Source: Massilia agri (GTDB lineage: Bacteria; Pseudomonadota; Gammaproteobacteria; Burkholderiales; Burkholderiaceae_D). From it: a stretch of 64,000 bases of DNA. A program made the position numbers and the translations under genes. A model generated the notes under the pieces. That model saw only the letters and a list, made by a program, of their open reading frames with translations. It ran no database searches and had not been told where the DNA came from. The DNA lies in contig NZ_JANUHA010000023.1 of the NCBI RefSeq assembly GCF_024753255.1, forward strand, positions 1 to 64,000. Direction: 5' to 3'. This document shows positions 18,349 through 29,583 of this stretch, piece by piece (within the stretch, counting starts at the first letter, position 1; each line of letters begins with the position of its first letter).

Positions 18349-19659
18349 ATGAGCGGTCCACAAGATCCCGGCTTCGATACCCTGGCCCTGCACGCAGGCG
18401 GCGCCCCCGACCCGGCGACCGGCGCACGCGCGACGCCGATCCACTTCACTTCCTCCTTCGCCTTCCGCGATTCCGACCACGCCGCAGCCCTGTTCAATAT
18501 GGAACGCGCCGGCCACGTGTATTCGCGCATCTCGAACCCGACCAATGCGGTGCTGGAGGAACGCATCGCCGCCCTGGAGGGCGGCGTGGCGGGCATCGCC
18601 ACCGCCAGCGGCCAGGCGGCGATGCACCTGGGCCTGGCGACCATTGCGGGCGCGGGCAGCCACATCGTGGCCTCGACCGCGCTGTACGGCGGATCGCACA
18701 ATCTGCTGGCCTATACCCTGCGCCGCTTCGGCATCGAGACCACTTTCGTGAACCCGCGCGACCTCGACGCCTGGCGCGCCGCGATCCGCCCGGCTACGCG
18801 CGTCCTGTTCGGCGAGACGCTCGGCAACCCGGGCCTGGACGTGCTCGACATCCCCGCCGTCTCCGCCATCGCCCACGAGCACGGCCTGCCGCTGATGGTG
18901 GACGCCACTTTCACCACGCCCTATTTGCAACGTCCCTTCGATCTCGGCGCCGACCTGCTGCTGCACTCGGCCACCAAATTCCTGTGCGGCCACGGCACCG
19001 CCATCGGCGGCCTGCTGGTCGACGGCGGCACCTTCGACTGGGACGCCGCCCATGCGAAAAGCGGCCGCTTCCCGGAGCTGTGCGAACCCTACGACGGTTT
19101 CCACGGCATGGTGTTCTCCGAAGAGTCGACCGTGGCCCCGTTCGCCCTGCGCGCGCGCCGCGAAGGCCTGCGCGACTTCGGCGCCGCGATGAGCCCGCAC
19201 AATGCCTTCGCCATCCTGCAGGGCATCGAGACCCTCGGCCTGCGCATGGAGCGCCACGTCGCCAACACCCGCCGCGTGGTGGAATTCCTGCTCTCGCAGC
19301 CAAGCGTCGCTGCCGTGAACTACCCGGAGCTGGACACGCACCCCGACCACCAACTCGCCCAGCGCCTGCTGCCCAAGGGCTGCGGCGCCGTGTTCACCTT
19401 CGAACTCAAGGGCGACCGTGCGGCCGGACGCCGCTTCGCCGATGGCCTCCAGCTGTTCTCGCACCTGGCCAATGTGGGGGATGCGAAGTCGCTGGTCATC
19501 CACCCCGCCTCGACCACCCACTTCCGCGTACCGGCCGAGGAACTGGCTGCGACCGGCATCAAGGAAGGCACGATGCGCCTGTCGGTCGGCCTGGAAGCCC
19601 CGGACGACCTGATCGAAGACCTCAAGCGCGGCCTGAAGCTGGCCCAGAAAGGAGCCTGA
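18349..19659 (+). CDS. metY: O-acetyl/O-succinylhomoserine sulfhydrylase-like PLP enzyme
   Basis: A Cys/Met-metabolism PLP enzyme of 436 residues, close to MetY length. The PLP lysine is K210 in [19 protein letters not shown]185 in [15 protein letters not shown] pairs with the pyridine nitrogen, and VYSRISNPT (58-66) is the usual phosphate-side motif. It likely makes homocysteine from an activated homoserine and sulfide; acetyl or succinyl donor cannot be decided from sequence. It starts an operon with the hydrolase two bases downstream. Confidence 0.85.
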   Translation: MSGPQDPGFDTLALHAGGAPDPATGARATPIHFTSSFAFRDSDHAAALFNMERAGHVYSRISNPTNAVLEERIAALEGGVAGIATASGQAAMHLGLATIAGAGSHIVASTALYGGSHNLLAYTLRRFGIETTFVNPRDLDAWRAAIRPATRVLFGETLGNPGLDVLDIPAVSAIAHEHGLPLMVDATFTTPYLQRPFDLGADLLLHSATKFLCGHGTAIGGLLVDGGTFDWDAAHAKSGRFPELCEPYDGFHGMVFSEESTVAPFALRARREGLRDFGAAMSPHNAFAILQGIETLGLRMERHVANTRRVVEFLLSQPSVAAVNYPELDTHPDHQLAQRLLPKGCGAVFTFELKGDRAAGRRFADGLQLFSHLANVGDAKSLVIHPASTTHFRVPAEELAATGIKEGTMRLSVGLEAPDDLIEDLKRGLKLAQKGA

Positions 19660-19660
19660 G

Positions 19661-20491
19661 ATGCAGCTCGACATCCAGAGCGCCCGCGCCTACGCCTACA
19701 CCGGCGGCAAGTCCTTCGACCCCGTGCTGCCCACGGTCGTATTCATCCACGGCGCCCAGAACGACCATACGGTCTGGGCCCTGCAGAGCCGCTACCTGGC
19801 CCACCACGGCTATTCGGTGCTGGCCGTCGACCTGCCCGGCCACGGCAGGAGCGCCGGACCTGCCTTGAAGAGCGTGGAAGCCATGGCGGCCTGGCTGGTG
19901 GAACTCCTGGCGGCGGCCGGCGTGCGGCGCGCCATCCTCGCAGGCCACAGCATGGGCTCGCTGATCGCCCTCGAAGCCGCCCACCGCGCGCCGGAAATCG
20001 TGCTCGGCCTGGCCATGATCGGCAGCACCTATCCGATGAAAGTGTCCGACACCCTGCTCGAGACGGCGCGCGACGACGAGGCGCGCGCCATCGACATGGT
20101 GAACATCTGGTCGCATTCCTCGATCGCGCACAAGCCCTCCTGCCCCGGCCCCGGCTTTTCGGTGATGGGCGGCGCGCGCCGCCTGATGCAGCGCATGTCG
20201 GCGCGCAATCCGGCGCAGCTCTTCCACACGGACTTTGCGGCCTGCAATGCTTACGCCAACGGGGAAGCAGCCGCCGCAGCCATAAGCTGCCCGGTGCTCT
20301 TCGTGTTCGGGTCGAAAGACGTCATGACACCGCCGCGCTCCACGAAGCTGCTGACCGGACTCCTGTCCCGTGGCAGAATCGTGACCGTGGACGCCGGCCA
20401 CCAGATGATGGCCGAAGCGCCCGACGCGGTGCTCGACGCCCTGGCCGGCTTCGCCAGCGCCGCGCTCAGCCAAAACAAGGAGACGCCATGA
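19661..20491 (+). CDS. Alpha/beta-fold hydrolase
   Basis: A 276-residue hydrolase. The oxyanion region FIHGAQNDHTVW comes near residue 28, the nucleophile elbow is GHSMGS (about residues 91-96), the acid lies in VFGSKDVMTP and the base His in DAGHQMMAEAPD near the C terminus. The substrate is unknown. It begins one base after the metY stop and overlaps the next gene by 4 nt (ATGA), so all three form one operon. The context could suggest an acyl ester linked to homoserine metabolism, but that is a guess. Confidence 0.85.
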   Translation: MQLDIQSARAYAYTGGKSFDPVLPTVVFIHGAQNDHTVWALQSRYLAHHGYSVLAVDLPGHGRSAGPALKSVEAMAAWLVELLAAAGVRRAILAGHSMGSLIALEAAHRAPEIVLGLAMIGSTYPMKVSDTLLETARDDEARAIDMVNIWSHSSIAHKPSCPGPGFSVMGGARRLMQRMSARNPAQLFHTDFAACNAYANGEAAAAAISCPVLFVFGSKDVMTPPRSTKLLTGLLSRGRIVTVDAGHQMMAEAPDAVLDALAGFASAALSQNKETP

Positions 20492-20793
20492 CGGCACGCC
20501 ATGCCAGCTTCGCGGAGTTCTATCCCTGGTACCTGACCCAGCACGCCGACCGCCGCTGCCGCCGCGCGCACTTCATCGGCACCTCGTCGGCGATCGCCTC
20601 GATCGCGCAGTACATCGACAGCCTGAACGCCTGGTGGCTGCTGTTCGCCGTCGTCAGCGGCTATGGCGGCGCCTGGATCGGCCACTTCTTCTACGAGAAG
20701 AACAAGCCGGCATCCTTCTCCCAGCCCTGGTATTCCTTCCGGGCGGACTGGGTGATGTACTGGCAGATGCTGACGGGGAAACTGAGCTGGTGA
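20488..20793 (+). CDS. DUF962 (Mpo1-like) membrane protein
   Basis: A 101-residue protein that matches the DUF962/Mpo1-like pattern: FAEFYPWYLTQHAD at the start, then a RRAHFIGTSSAI motif and GAWIGHFFYEKNKPASF. Two hydrophobic segments (about 30-45 and 48-65) suggest membrane insertion. Yeast Mpo1 is an iron-dependent dioxygenase acting on 2-hydroxy fatty acids; the His residues in the HFIG and GHFFYEKN blocks fit such a metal site. The start overlaps the hydrolase stop (ATGA). Confidence 0.8.
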   Translation: MTARHASFAEFYPWYLTQHADRRCRRAHFIGTSSAIASIAQYIDSLNAWWLLFAVVSGYGGAWIGHFFYEKNKPASFSQPWYSFRADWVMYWQMLTGKLSW

Positions 20794-20810
20794 TGCGGGG
20801 GCGGTGAGCC

Positions 20811-21548
20811 CTACACCACCTCGTTCCAGCTCGGGTTGGCGATGTACGGGCGGGTGTACTCGCAAAACATGCCGTCGTACTCGGCCACCAGCCTGCCTCT
20901 TTCCAGTAGCGTGTGGTGGAACTGCCGGCACGGCATCTCGCCGATCGGATGGGCGCCGATGGCGGTGATGCGCACCTCGTAGCGCTGGCCCTTCCAGCCC
21001 AGGCTCTTGCCCTCCTCGAGCGCCACGAGCAGCTTGGGAAATTCCTTCGAGTAGTCGCCCCCCTTCACCAGCGAGCGGCCGCCCCAGGCGTCGAAGGAAT
21101 AGCCGCCCTCGCAATCGTTGCAAGGCACCTTGCTCGCTTCGCGGAAGGCGGTCTTGGCCGCACGCGCCCGGTCGAACTTCAGGTCCGAAACCGAGTAGAC
21201 CGGGCAGCCGGTATTCTCCGGCCACAGCCCGGCCGGTTCGAAATCCTCGGGACGCTCGCCGATCGGCAGCGGCGTGCCCTTGCGGCGGGCGCAGCCGGGT
21301 GTGGCGTCAGATTGGACCAGCGCCTGCGCGGCGGGAGCCGCCGGCTGGGCGAGCCCCCTGGCGGCGCCGTCCACGGCGCTGGTGACGGCCTGGCGCACAT
21401 TGTTGCCCACCGCCTGGCGGGCGGCGTCGCCTGCCGCGTTCTTGAGGAAGTCGCCCCAGGACTGGGCGCGGCTGTCGTGCACGATGCCGGCGCCCAGCAG
21501 CAGGACCAGGCCGAGGTTGACGAGCGTGAGGGAGGAAGGTCGTTTCAT
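20811..21548 (-). CDS. Secreted protein of unknown function
   Basis: A 245-residue protein with a signal peptide (MKRPSSLTLVNLGLVLLLGAG, cleavage probably after DSRA near 28). The Ala-rich stretch after it (about 35-80) looks unstructured. The rest has several Cys residues (for example VPCNDCEGGYSFDAWGG, EMPCRQFHH and MFCEYTRPY), suggesting disulfides or metal binding in the periplasm. I do not recognise the family. It is convergent with the DUF962 operon. Confidence 0.7.
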   Translation of the reverse strand: MKRPSSLTLVNLGLVLLLGAGIVHDSRAQSWGDFLKNAAGDAARQAVGNNVRQAVTSAVDGAARGLAQPAAPAAQALVQSDATPGCARRKGTPLPIGERPEDFEPAGLWPENTGCPVYSVSDLKFDRARAAKTAFREASKVPCNDCEGGYSFDAWGGRSLVKGGDYSKEFPKLLVALEEGKSLGWKGQRYEVRITAIGAHPIGEMPCRQFHHTLLERGRLVAEYDGMFCEYTRPYIANPSWNEVV

Positions 21549-21612
21549 GGAGCGGAGACGAAGAAGCGGGGAAGCTGCGCAGTGTAGTGCGCCCCGCCTT
21601 CCCCGTGACCCA

Positions 21613-23680
<2,068 letters not shown>

Positions 23681-23681
<1 letters not shown>

Positions 23682-24079
23682 TGGATACCGCAAAAGTCTT
23701 TCATGCCGGCGCCATTGCCAGCCTGATCTGGCTGATCGGCTGGCTGGTGGCCTGGGAAGTCTTCGTCGCCCCGCTGCACCCGGGCGGGTCCCTGCTCGCG
23801 CTCAAGGCGCTGCCGCTGCTGCTGCCGCTTCGCGGGGTCATCAAGCGCGACCTCTACACCCTGCAGTGGTCGTCGATGGTCATCCTGATCTACTTCGCCG
23901 AGGGCGCGGTGCGCGCCTGGGCCGACACCACCCAGGCCTCGCGTCTCATGGCGCTGGGCGAAGTGGCCCTGGTCGTTGTCTACTACGCCTGCGCCCTGCT
24001 CTTCCTGCACCCCTACAAGAAGGAAGCCAAGCGCCTGGCCAAGGAACTGCTCGACAAGGTCAAAGTGCCGCATGACTGA
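23681..24079 (+). CDS. DUF2069 membrane protein
   Basis: A 132-residue protein with four hydrophobic segments (about 10-30, 40-53, 63-78, 93-111) and a charged Lys-rich tail (KKEAKRLAKELLDKVKV). Pattern, size and position after wrbA match the DUF2069 family, found with wrbA in many proteobacteria. No biochemical role is known. It overlaps wrbA by one base and the FAD oxidase by 8 bases, so the three are cotranslated. Confidence 0.8.
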
Positions 24080-25487
24080 GCAGCAGGGCTTCGACGACGC
24101 CTTGCGCGCCATCGTCGGCGACACGCACGCCGTGTTCGACGATGCAAGCATGGCGCCGTTCCTGGTGGACTGGCGCGGCCGCTTCACCGGACGCGCCCGC
24201 GCCGTCGTACTGCCCGCAAGCACCGAGGAAGTCGCGGCGGTCGTTCCCGCCTGCGCCGCCGCGCGCGTCCCCATCGTGCCCCAGGGCGGGCGCACCGGCC
24301 TGGTGCTGGGCAGCGTACCGGACGCGCAAGGCGACGCCATCGTGCTCTCGCTGCGGCGCCTGAACCGCATCCGCCAGGTCGATCCCTTCAACCGCACCAT
24401 GGTCGTTGAGGCCGGCTGCATCCTGCAGGACATCCAGGCAGCGGCGCTTGAAGCCGGGATGCTGTTCCCGCTCTCGCTGGCGGCCGAAGGCAGTTGCACC
24501 ATCGGCGGCAACCTCTCGACCAATGCCGGCGGCACGGCCGTTCTGCGCTATGGGAATACCCGCGAACTCTGCCTGGGTCTGGAAGTCGTCACCGCGCAAG
24601 GCGCCGTCTGGGACGGCTTGCGTGGCCTGCGCAAGGACAATACAGGCTACGACCTGCGCGACCTCTTCATCGGCGCCGAGGGCACCCTGGGAATCATCAC
24701 GGCGGCGGTCCTCAAGCTGCATCCGCTGCCGAAGGCGCTGCTCACCGCGATGGTGGCGCTGGACTCGCCCAAGAGCGCACTGGACCTGCTGGTACTGTTG
24801 CAGGAGCGCTGCGGCGCCTCGCTGACGGGTTTCGAGCTGATGTCCGAACTGTGCCTGCGCCTGGTCGCGACCCACTTCCCCGAGCTGCCGCGCCCTTTCG
24901 CGACGCCGCACCCGCAGTACGCCCTGGTCGAGCTATCCAGCAACGAGTCAAGCGAGCATGCGGCGGCCCTGCTGGAAGCCTCCATTGGCGCGGCCCTGGA
25001 TGCCGGCATGGCACGCGACGCCGTGCTGGCCAGCTCGACGGCCCAATCCCTCGGGCTCTGGAAGGTGCGCGAGTCCATTTCGCCGGCGCAAGCGGCAGCA
25101 GGCAAGAACATCAAGCACGACATCTCGCTGCCCTTGTCCGCGATTCCCGACTTCATCGCCCGCACCGACGCGGCGCTCCAGGCCGCCTTCCCGGGCTGCC
25201 AGGTGGTCTGCTTCGGACACCTGGGCGACGGCAACCTGCATTACAACGTCGCCCCGCCCGAAGGCCGCGGACACGAGGATTTCCTCGCCCACCAGGAGGC
25301 GATCAACCGCATCGTCCACGACAGCGTGCTCGCCAGCAAAGGCTCGATCTCGGCCGAGCACGGCATCGGCGCCCTCAAGCGCGAAGAGCTGGCGCGCGTC
25401 AAGTCGCCGGTCGAGCTGGACATGATGCGTGCCATCAAGGCCGCCCTGGACCCGCTCGGCATTATGAACCCTGGAAAAATTCTGTGA
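24072..25487 (+). CDS. FAD-binding oxidoreductase (D-lactate/2-hydroxyglutarate dehydrogenase family)
   Basis: A 471-residue GlcD-type flavoenzyme. The FAD domain shows PQGGRTGLVLG (about 73-83), AGCILQDIQ, GSCTIGGNLSTNAGG and GAEGTLGIIT. The C-terminal FAD-oxidase domain shows CFGHLGDGNLHYN, whose His and Asn sit at the active-site metal in relatives, and EHGIGALKREE. It probably oxidises a D-2-hydroxy acid to the keto acid, feeding electrons to a quinone or ETF. The exact substrate is not readable from sequence. It ends the wrbA operon. Confidence 0.9.
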   Translation: MTEQQGFDDALRAIVGDTHAVFDDASMAPFLVDWRGRFTGRARAVVLPASTEEVAAVVPACAAARVPIVPQGGRTGLVLGSVPDAQGDAIVLSLRRLNRIRQVDPFNRTMVVEAGCILQDIQAAALEAGMLFPLSLAAEGSCTIGGNLSTNAGGTAVLRYGNTRELCLGLEVVTAQGAVWDGLRGLRKDNTGYDLRDLFIGAEGTLGIITAAVLKLHPLPKALLTAMVALDSPKSALDLLVLLQERCGASLTGFELMSELCLRLVATHFPELPRPFATPHPQYALVELSSNESSEHAAALLEASIGAALDAGMARDAVLASSTAQSLGLWKVRESISPAQAAAGKNIKHDISLPLSAIPDFIARTDAALQAAFPGCQVVCFGHLGDGNLHYNVAPPEGRGHEDFLAHQEAINRIVHDSVLASKGSISAEHGIGALKREELARVKSPVELDMMRAIKAALDPLGIMNPGKIL

Positions 25488-25504
25488 CTCCGGGGACTAC
25501 CATC

Positions 25505-25942
25505 ATGCGCACACTCCTTACACTCGCCGTCGCCTGCCTCTTCAGCCCTGCCGCGATGGCCACTACCGTCTACAAATGCGTCGAGAACGGCAAGACCAGC
25601 TATGCGGACCAGCCTTGCGGCAAGAACCCGGTCGCGCTCGAGCTGCGCGTCGCCCCGGCGGCGCCGGGGGAAGCGGCCGAACGCCTGGCGCGCTCGAAAG
25701 CGTATCTCGCCGGCGTCGAAGCCGAGCGCGCCGAAGAAGACCAGCGCGCGGCGCGCGCGGCGCGGGCCGCACAACGGGCCCAGCGTGACGCCCTCGTGGA
25801 ACGCAAGCGCTGCGACAAGTTGCGCCTGCAGACGAAATGGGCCGAGGAAGACAGCCGGCGCGCGGGCCGCACGGAAGCCGACAGGGAACGCATCAAAGCC
25901 AGGCGCCAGGCCGAGGCGCTGGCGGTGGAATGCCCGGCCTGA
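25505..25942 (+). CDS. DUF4124-type exported protein
   Basis: A 145-residue protein with a clear signal peptide (MRTLLTLAVACLFSPAAMA, cleavage near residue 19). A short DUF4124-like module follows, TTVYKCVENGKTSYADQPCG, with two Cys likely joined by a disulfide. The rest is a charged coiled-coil rich in Ala, Arg and Glu (about 55-130). Role unknown; probably periplasmic. It overlaps the permease gene downstream by 13 nt. Confidence 0.8.
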   Translation: MRTLLTLAVACLFSPAAMATTVYKCVENGKTSYADQPCGKNPVALELRVAPAAPGEAAERLARSKAYLAGVEAERAEEDQRAARAARAAQRAQRDALVERKRCDKLRLQTKWAEEDSRRAGRTEADRERIKARRQAEALAVECPA

Positions 25943-28479
25943 GCGTCCTCTCGCGCTGGCTGCTGCTGGGCGAATGGCGCGCCCATCCGGTACGCGCCCT
26001 GCTGGCCATCGGCGCCATCGCGGTCGGCGTCGCCATGGGCTTCGCCATCCACCTGATCAATGCCGCCGCCTTCAATGAATTCTCGGCCGCCGTCAAGAGC
26101 CTGTCCGGCCAGGCCGACCTGCAGGTGGCCGGCCGCGAACCGCTGTTCGACGAATCGGTTTACCCGCGCCTGGCCGCGCTGCCGGAGGTCGTGGTCGCCT
26201 CGCCCGTGCTGGAACTCTCGGCCGGCATCGCGGGCGCCCAGGGCGCGCTGCGCATCATCGGCATCGACGCCTTCCGCGCCGGTTTCATTTCCCCCGATCT
26301 GACCGGCGTGCCGGCCGAAGAGCGCGTCACCGACGTGCTGGCCGACGACGCCATCTTCCTCTCGCCGGCAGCGGAAAACTGGCTCGGCAAGCGCCGCGGC
26401 GAGACCGTATTACTGCGAGCAGGCACCGGCGACGTGGCCCTGCGCGTGGCCGGCCCGGTGGCGCGGGCAAGGCCCGGCCAGCGCATCGCCGTGATGGACA
26501 TCGGCGCGGCCCAGTGGCGCTTTGGCCAGCTGGGACGCCTGTCGCGCGTGGACCTCAAGCTGCGCGACGGCGCCGACCGCCTGGCCTTCCGCCAGAAGCT
26601 GACCAGGGAGCTGCAGCAGGCCTACCCGGGCCGCTTCAGCGTGCGCCAGCCCGACGACGGCGACCAGGAAGAACGCAATGCGAACCTGAGCCGCGCCTAC
26701 CGCGTCAACCTCACCGTGCTGGCCCTGGTCGCCCTGTTCACCGGCGCCTTCCTCGTGTTCTCGACCCAGGCCCTGTCGGTGATGCGCCGGCGCAGCCAGT
26801 TCGCGCTGCTGCGCGTGCTGGGCCTGCAGCGCGGCCAGCTGCTGCGCCAGGTGCTGCTCGAAGGCGCGAGCCTCGGCGTGGCAGGCAGCCTGCTCGGCAT
26901 CGCCGCGGGCTACGGCCTCGCCGCCACGGCCCTGCGCTTCTTCGGGGGCGACCTCGGCGCCGGCTACTTCCCCGGCATCCGTCCGCAGGTCCAGTTCACG
27001 CCGGTGGCGGCCGCCGTCTTCTTCGCGCTGGGCCTGGGCGTGGCCCTGCTCGGCTGCCTGTTCCCGGCCCTGGAAGCGGCGCGCGCGAAGCCGGCGGTGG
27101 CGATCAAGTCCGGCGCCGACGAGGCGGCCCTGTCGCGGCTGGGCCGCGTCTGGCCTTCGCTCATCTGCCTGGCATTGGCCGCAATCCTCGCTTTCGCACC
27201 GCCCGTCTTCGAACTGCCGCTGTTCGGCTACGTCGCGATCGCCCTGCTGCTCATCGGCGGGATCGGCCTGATGCCGCGCCTCGCTGCCGCTACCTTCCGC
27301 CACCTGGAGGCGTTGGTCGTGCGCAGCCCGCGCGCGCCGCCGATCCTGCCCCTGGCGCTGGCGCGCCTGGCCAATGCCCCGGGCCAGGCCTCGATCGCCC
27401 TCGGCGGCGTGCTGGCCAGCTTCAGCCTGATGGTGGCGATGGGGATCATGGTGGCGAGCTTCAGGGTCTCGGTGGACGACTGGATGGGCCATATCCTGCC
27501 GGCCGACCTCTATGTGCGCACGGCCGCAGGCGGCAACACCGGCTTCCTCACGCCCGAGCAGCAGGCCGCGCTGCGCGCGACGCCCGGCGTCGCCCAGGCC
27601 CAGTTCCTGCGCACCCGTCCGGTCTCGCTCTCGCCGGACCGGCCGAACGTGGTCGTGATCGCGCGCGATATCGATGCACGCGACCCGGGGCGCCTGCTCT
27701 TCCTGGTCGGCGAGACGGCCACGCCGCCGGCCGGCAGCCGTCCGGCCTGGGTCTCGGAAGCCCTGGTCGACCTCTACGGCGCCCGCGTCGGCCAGAATTT
27801 CACGCTGCCGCTCGGCGGTTCGCAGGCAAGCTTCTTTGTGGCCGGGATCTGGCGCGACTACGCCAACCAGGCCGGCTCGGTCGTCATTCGCCTGTCGGAC
27901 TACCGCGCGCTCACCGGCGAAGCCGAAGTCACCGATGCTGCCCTGTACGCGGCGCGCGGCGCCAGTCTGGAGCAGCTGGAAGCGACCGTGCGCGCCCTGC
28001 CCTTCGGCGCCGCCCTGCAGATCATGTCGGCAGGCGACATCCGCGGCATGAGCCTCAGGATCTTCGATCGCAGCTTCGCCGTGACCTACCTGCTGGAGGC
28101 GATCGCCATCGCCATCGGCCTGTCCGGCGTGGCCGCCAGTTTCTCGGCCCAGACGCTGGCGCGCGCCCGCGAGTTCGGCATGCTGCGCCACGTGGGCGTC
28201 ACCCGCGGCCAGGTGCTGAAGATCCTCGCCTTCGAGGGCGGCTTGCTCACCCTGCTGGGCGTGGCCTGCGGTTTCGCGCTGGGACTGGTCATCAGCCTGA
28301 TCCTGGTTTATGTTGTGAATCCCCAGTCCTTCCACTGGACGATGCAGCTGCATCTGCCGTGGGGCTTGCTGGGAAGCGTGGCCGCGGTGCTGGTCGCCGC
28401 CTCGGTGGCGACGGCGCTGGTGTCGGGGCGCTATGCGCTCTCCAGCGGTCCGGTACGCGCGGTCAGGGAGGATTGGTAA
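25930..28479 (+). CDS. FtsX-family ABC permease, AttFG-like
   Basis: An 849-residue permease that looks like two FtsX/MacB-type units in tandem. The first has a membrane helix at about 18-38, a periplasmic loop, then three helices at about 255-400. The second has helices near 410-450, a further loop, and three terminal helices at about 715-840 (including EFGMLRHVGVTRGQVLKI, the coupling-helix motif). Such permeases extract or move lipophilic cargo and need an ATPase of the LolD type. None lies beside it. It is joined by overlap to the AttH-like gene. Confidence 0.85.
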   Translation: MPGLSVLSRWLLLGEWRAHPVRALLAIGAIAVGVAMGFAIHLINAAAFNEFSAAVKSLSGQADLQVAGREPLFDESVYPRLAALPEVVVASPVLELSAGIAGAQGALRIIGIDAFRAGFISPDLTGVPAEERVTDVLADDAIFLSPAAENWLGKRRGETVLLRAGTGDVALRVAGPVARARPGQRIAVMDIGAAQWRFGQLGRLSRVDLKLRDGADRLAFRQKLTRELQQAYPGRFSVRQPDDGDQEERNANLSRAYRVNLTVLALVALFTGAFLVFSTQALSVMRRRSQFALLRVLGLQRGQLLRQVLLEGASLGVAGSLLGIAAGYGLAATALRFFGGDLGAGYFPGIRPQVQFTPVAAAVFFALGLGVALLGCLFPALEAARAKPAVAIKSGADEAALSRLGRVWPSLICLALAAILAFAPPVFELPLFGYVAIALLLIGGIGLMPRLAAATFRHLEALVVRSPRAPPILPLALARLANAPGQASIALGGVLASFSLMVAMGIMVASFRVSVDDWMGHILPADLYVRTAAGGNTGFLTPEQQAALRATPGVAQAQFLRTRPVSLSPDRPNVVVIARDIDARDPGRLLFLVGETATPPAGSRPAWVSEALVDLYGARVGQNFTLPLGGSQASFFVAGIWRDYANQAGSVVIRLSDYRALTGEAEVTDAALYAARGASLEQLEATVRALPFGAALQIMSAGDIRGMSLRIFDRSFAVTYLLEAIAIAIGLSGVAASFSAQTLARAREFGMLRHVGVTRGQVLKILAFEGGLLTLLGVACGFALGLVISLILVYVVNPQSFHWTMQLHLPWGLLGSVAAVLVAASVATALVSGRYALSSGPVRAVREDW

Positions 28480-29549
28480 TGCGGTGTTTGTTGTTCCTGT
28501 TGATGTTGCTGCTCTGCGGTTCCAGCCTCGCGCAGCCGCCGGAATTCGCGCCCGTCCGCCCCGGCACCACCTTGAGCTTTCCGCGCGACTTCGGCGCCCA
28601 CCCGGAATTTCGCACCGAGTGGTGGTATGTCACCGGCTGGGTCGAGACGCCGGACAAGAAGCCGCTCGGCTTCCAGGTGACCTTCTTCCGCAGCCGCACC
28701 GAGCACGATCCGCGCAACCCCAGCGCGTTCGCGCCGCGCCAGCTGGTGATCGGCCACGCCGCCCTGTCCGACCCCGAGGTCGGGCGCCTGGTGCACGACC
28801 AGCGCAGTGCGCGCGAAGGTTTCGGCCTGGCCTGGGCGCGCACCGGCAACACCGACCTGAAGCTGGACGACTGGCGCATGGTGCGCGAGAGCTCGGGCAA
28901 CTACCGCGTCACGATCCGCTCCAGCGAACTCACCCTGGAACTGCGCCTGGCGCCCACCCAGCCGGTGCTGGTGCAGGGCGAAGGCGGCTACTCGCGCAAG
29001 GGCGCCAGCCCCCAGCACGCCAGCCACTATTACAGCGAACCGCAGCTCAAGGTCAGCGGCAGCGTGGGCCGTTCGGGTAGTGTGCCGGTGGCTGTCACGG
29101 GCAGCGCCTGGCTGGATCACGAGTGGTCGAGCGAAGCCCTGCAGCCGGAGGCGAGCGGCTGGGACTGGATCGGCGTGAACCTCGACGACGGCGGTGCCCT
29201 GATGGCTTTCCAGATTCGCAAGGTGGGAGGTGGTAAACTATGGGCGCACGCCACCCACCGCGACAAGGCCGGCAAGGTGACCCGCTATGCGCCGGACCAG
29301 GTGAACTTCACCCCGAGCGCGCACTGGACCTCGCCGCGCACCAAGGCCGTCTATCCGGTCGCCACGGAGATCGCCACCGGCCCCTTGCGCTGGCAGGTTA
29401 CCCCCCTGCAGCAGGACCAGGAACTCGATTCGCGCCGCTCGACCGGCGCGGTCTACTGGGAGGGCGCGGTGACGGTGTCGCGCGCAGGCCGCCGCCTTGG
29501 CCGCGGCTATCTGGAAATGACTGGCTACGTGCGCCAGATGAAGCTGTAA
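28479..29549 (+). CDS. AttH-like lipocalin-domain exported protein
   Basis: A 356-residue protein with signal peptide MRCLLFLLMLLLCGSSLAQ. The body matches the AttH/carotenoid 1,2-hydratase-like lipocalin fold: FPRDFGAHPEFRTEWWYVTGW near residue 37, VTFFRSRTE, and GSAWLDHEWSSEALQPEASGWDW near 210. The Agrobacterium attEFGH genes encode an ATPase, two permeases and this type of protein. The start overlaps the permease stop by one base (TAATG). It likely works with the permease in the periplasm. Confidence 0.85.
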   Translation: MRCLLFLLMLLLCGSSLAQPPEFAPVRPGTTLSFPRDFGAHPEFRTEWWYVTGWVETPDKKPLGFQVTFFRSRTEHDPRNPSAFAPRQLVIGHAALSDPEVGRLVHDQRSAREGFGLAWARTGNTDLKLDDWRMVRESSGNYRVTIRSSELTLELRLAPTQPVLVQGEGGYSRKGASPQHASHYYSEPQLKVSGSVGRSGSVPVAVTGSAWLDHEWSSEALQPEASGWDWIGVNLDDGGALMAFQIRKVGGGKLWAHATHRDKAGKVTRYAPDQVNFTPSAHWTSPRTKAVYPVATEIATGPLRWQVTPLQQDQELDSRRSTGAVYWEGAVTVSRAGRRLGRGYLEMTGYVRQMKL

Positions 29550-29583
29550 CGACGGACTGACAAAGAAGAATACGCAAGAGACG

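Noticed and set aside
28479-29549. Carotenoid 1,2-hydratase (CrtC)
   Set aside because: It has the same lipocalin-type fold, but coupling to an FtsX permease and lack of other carotenoid genes favour an AttH-like role.
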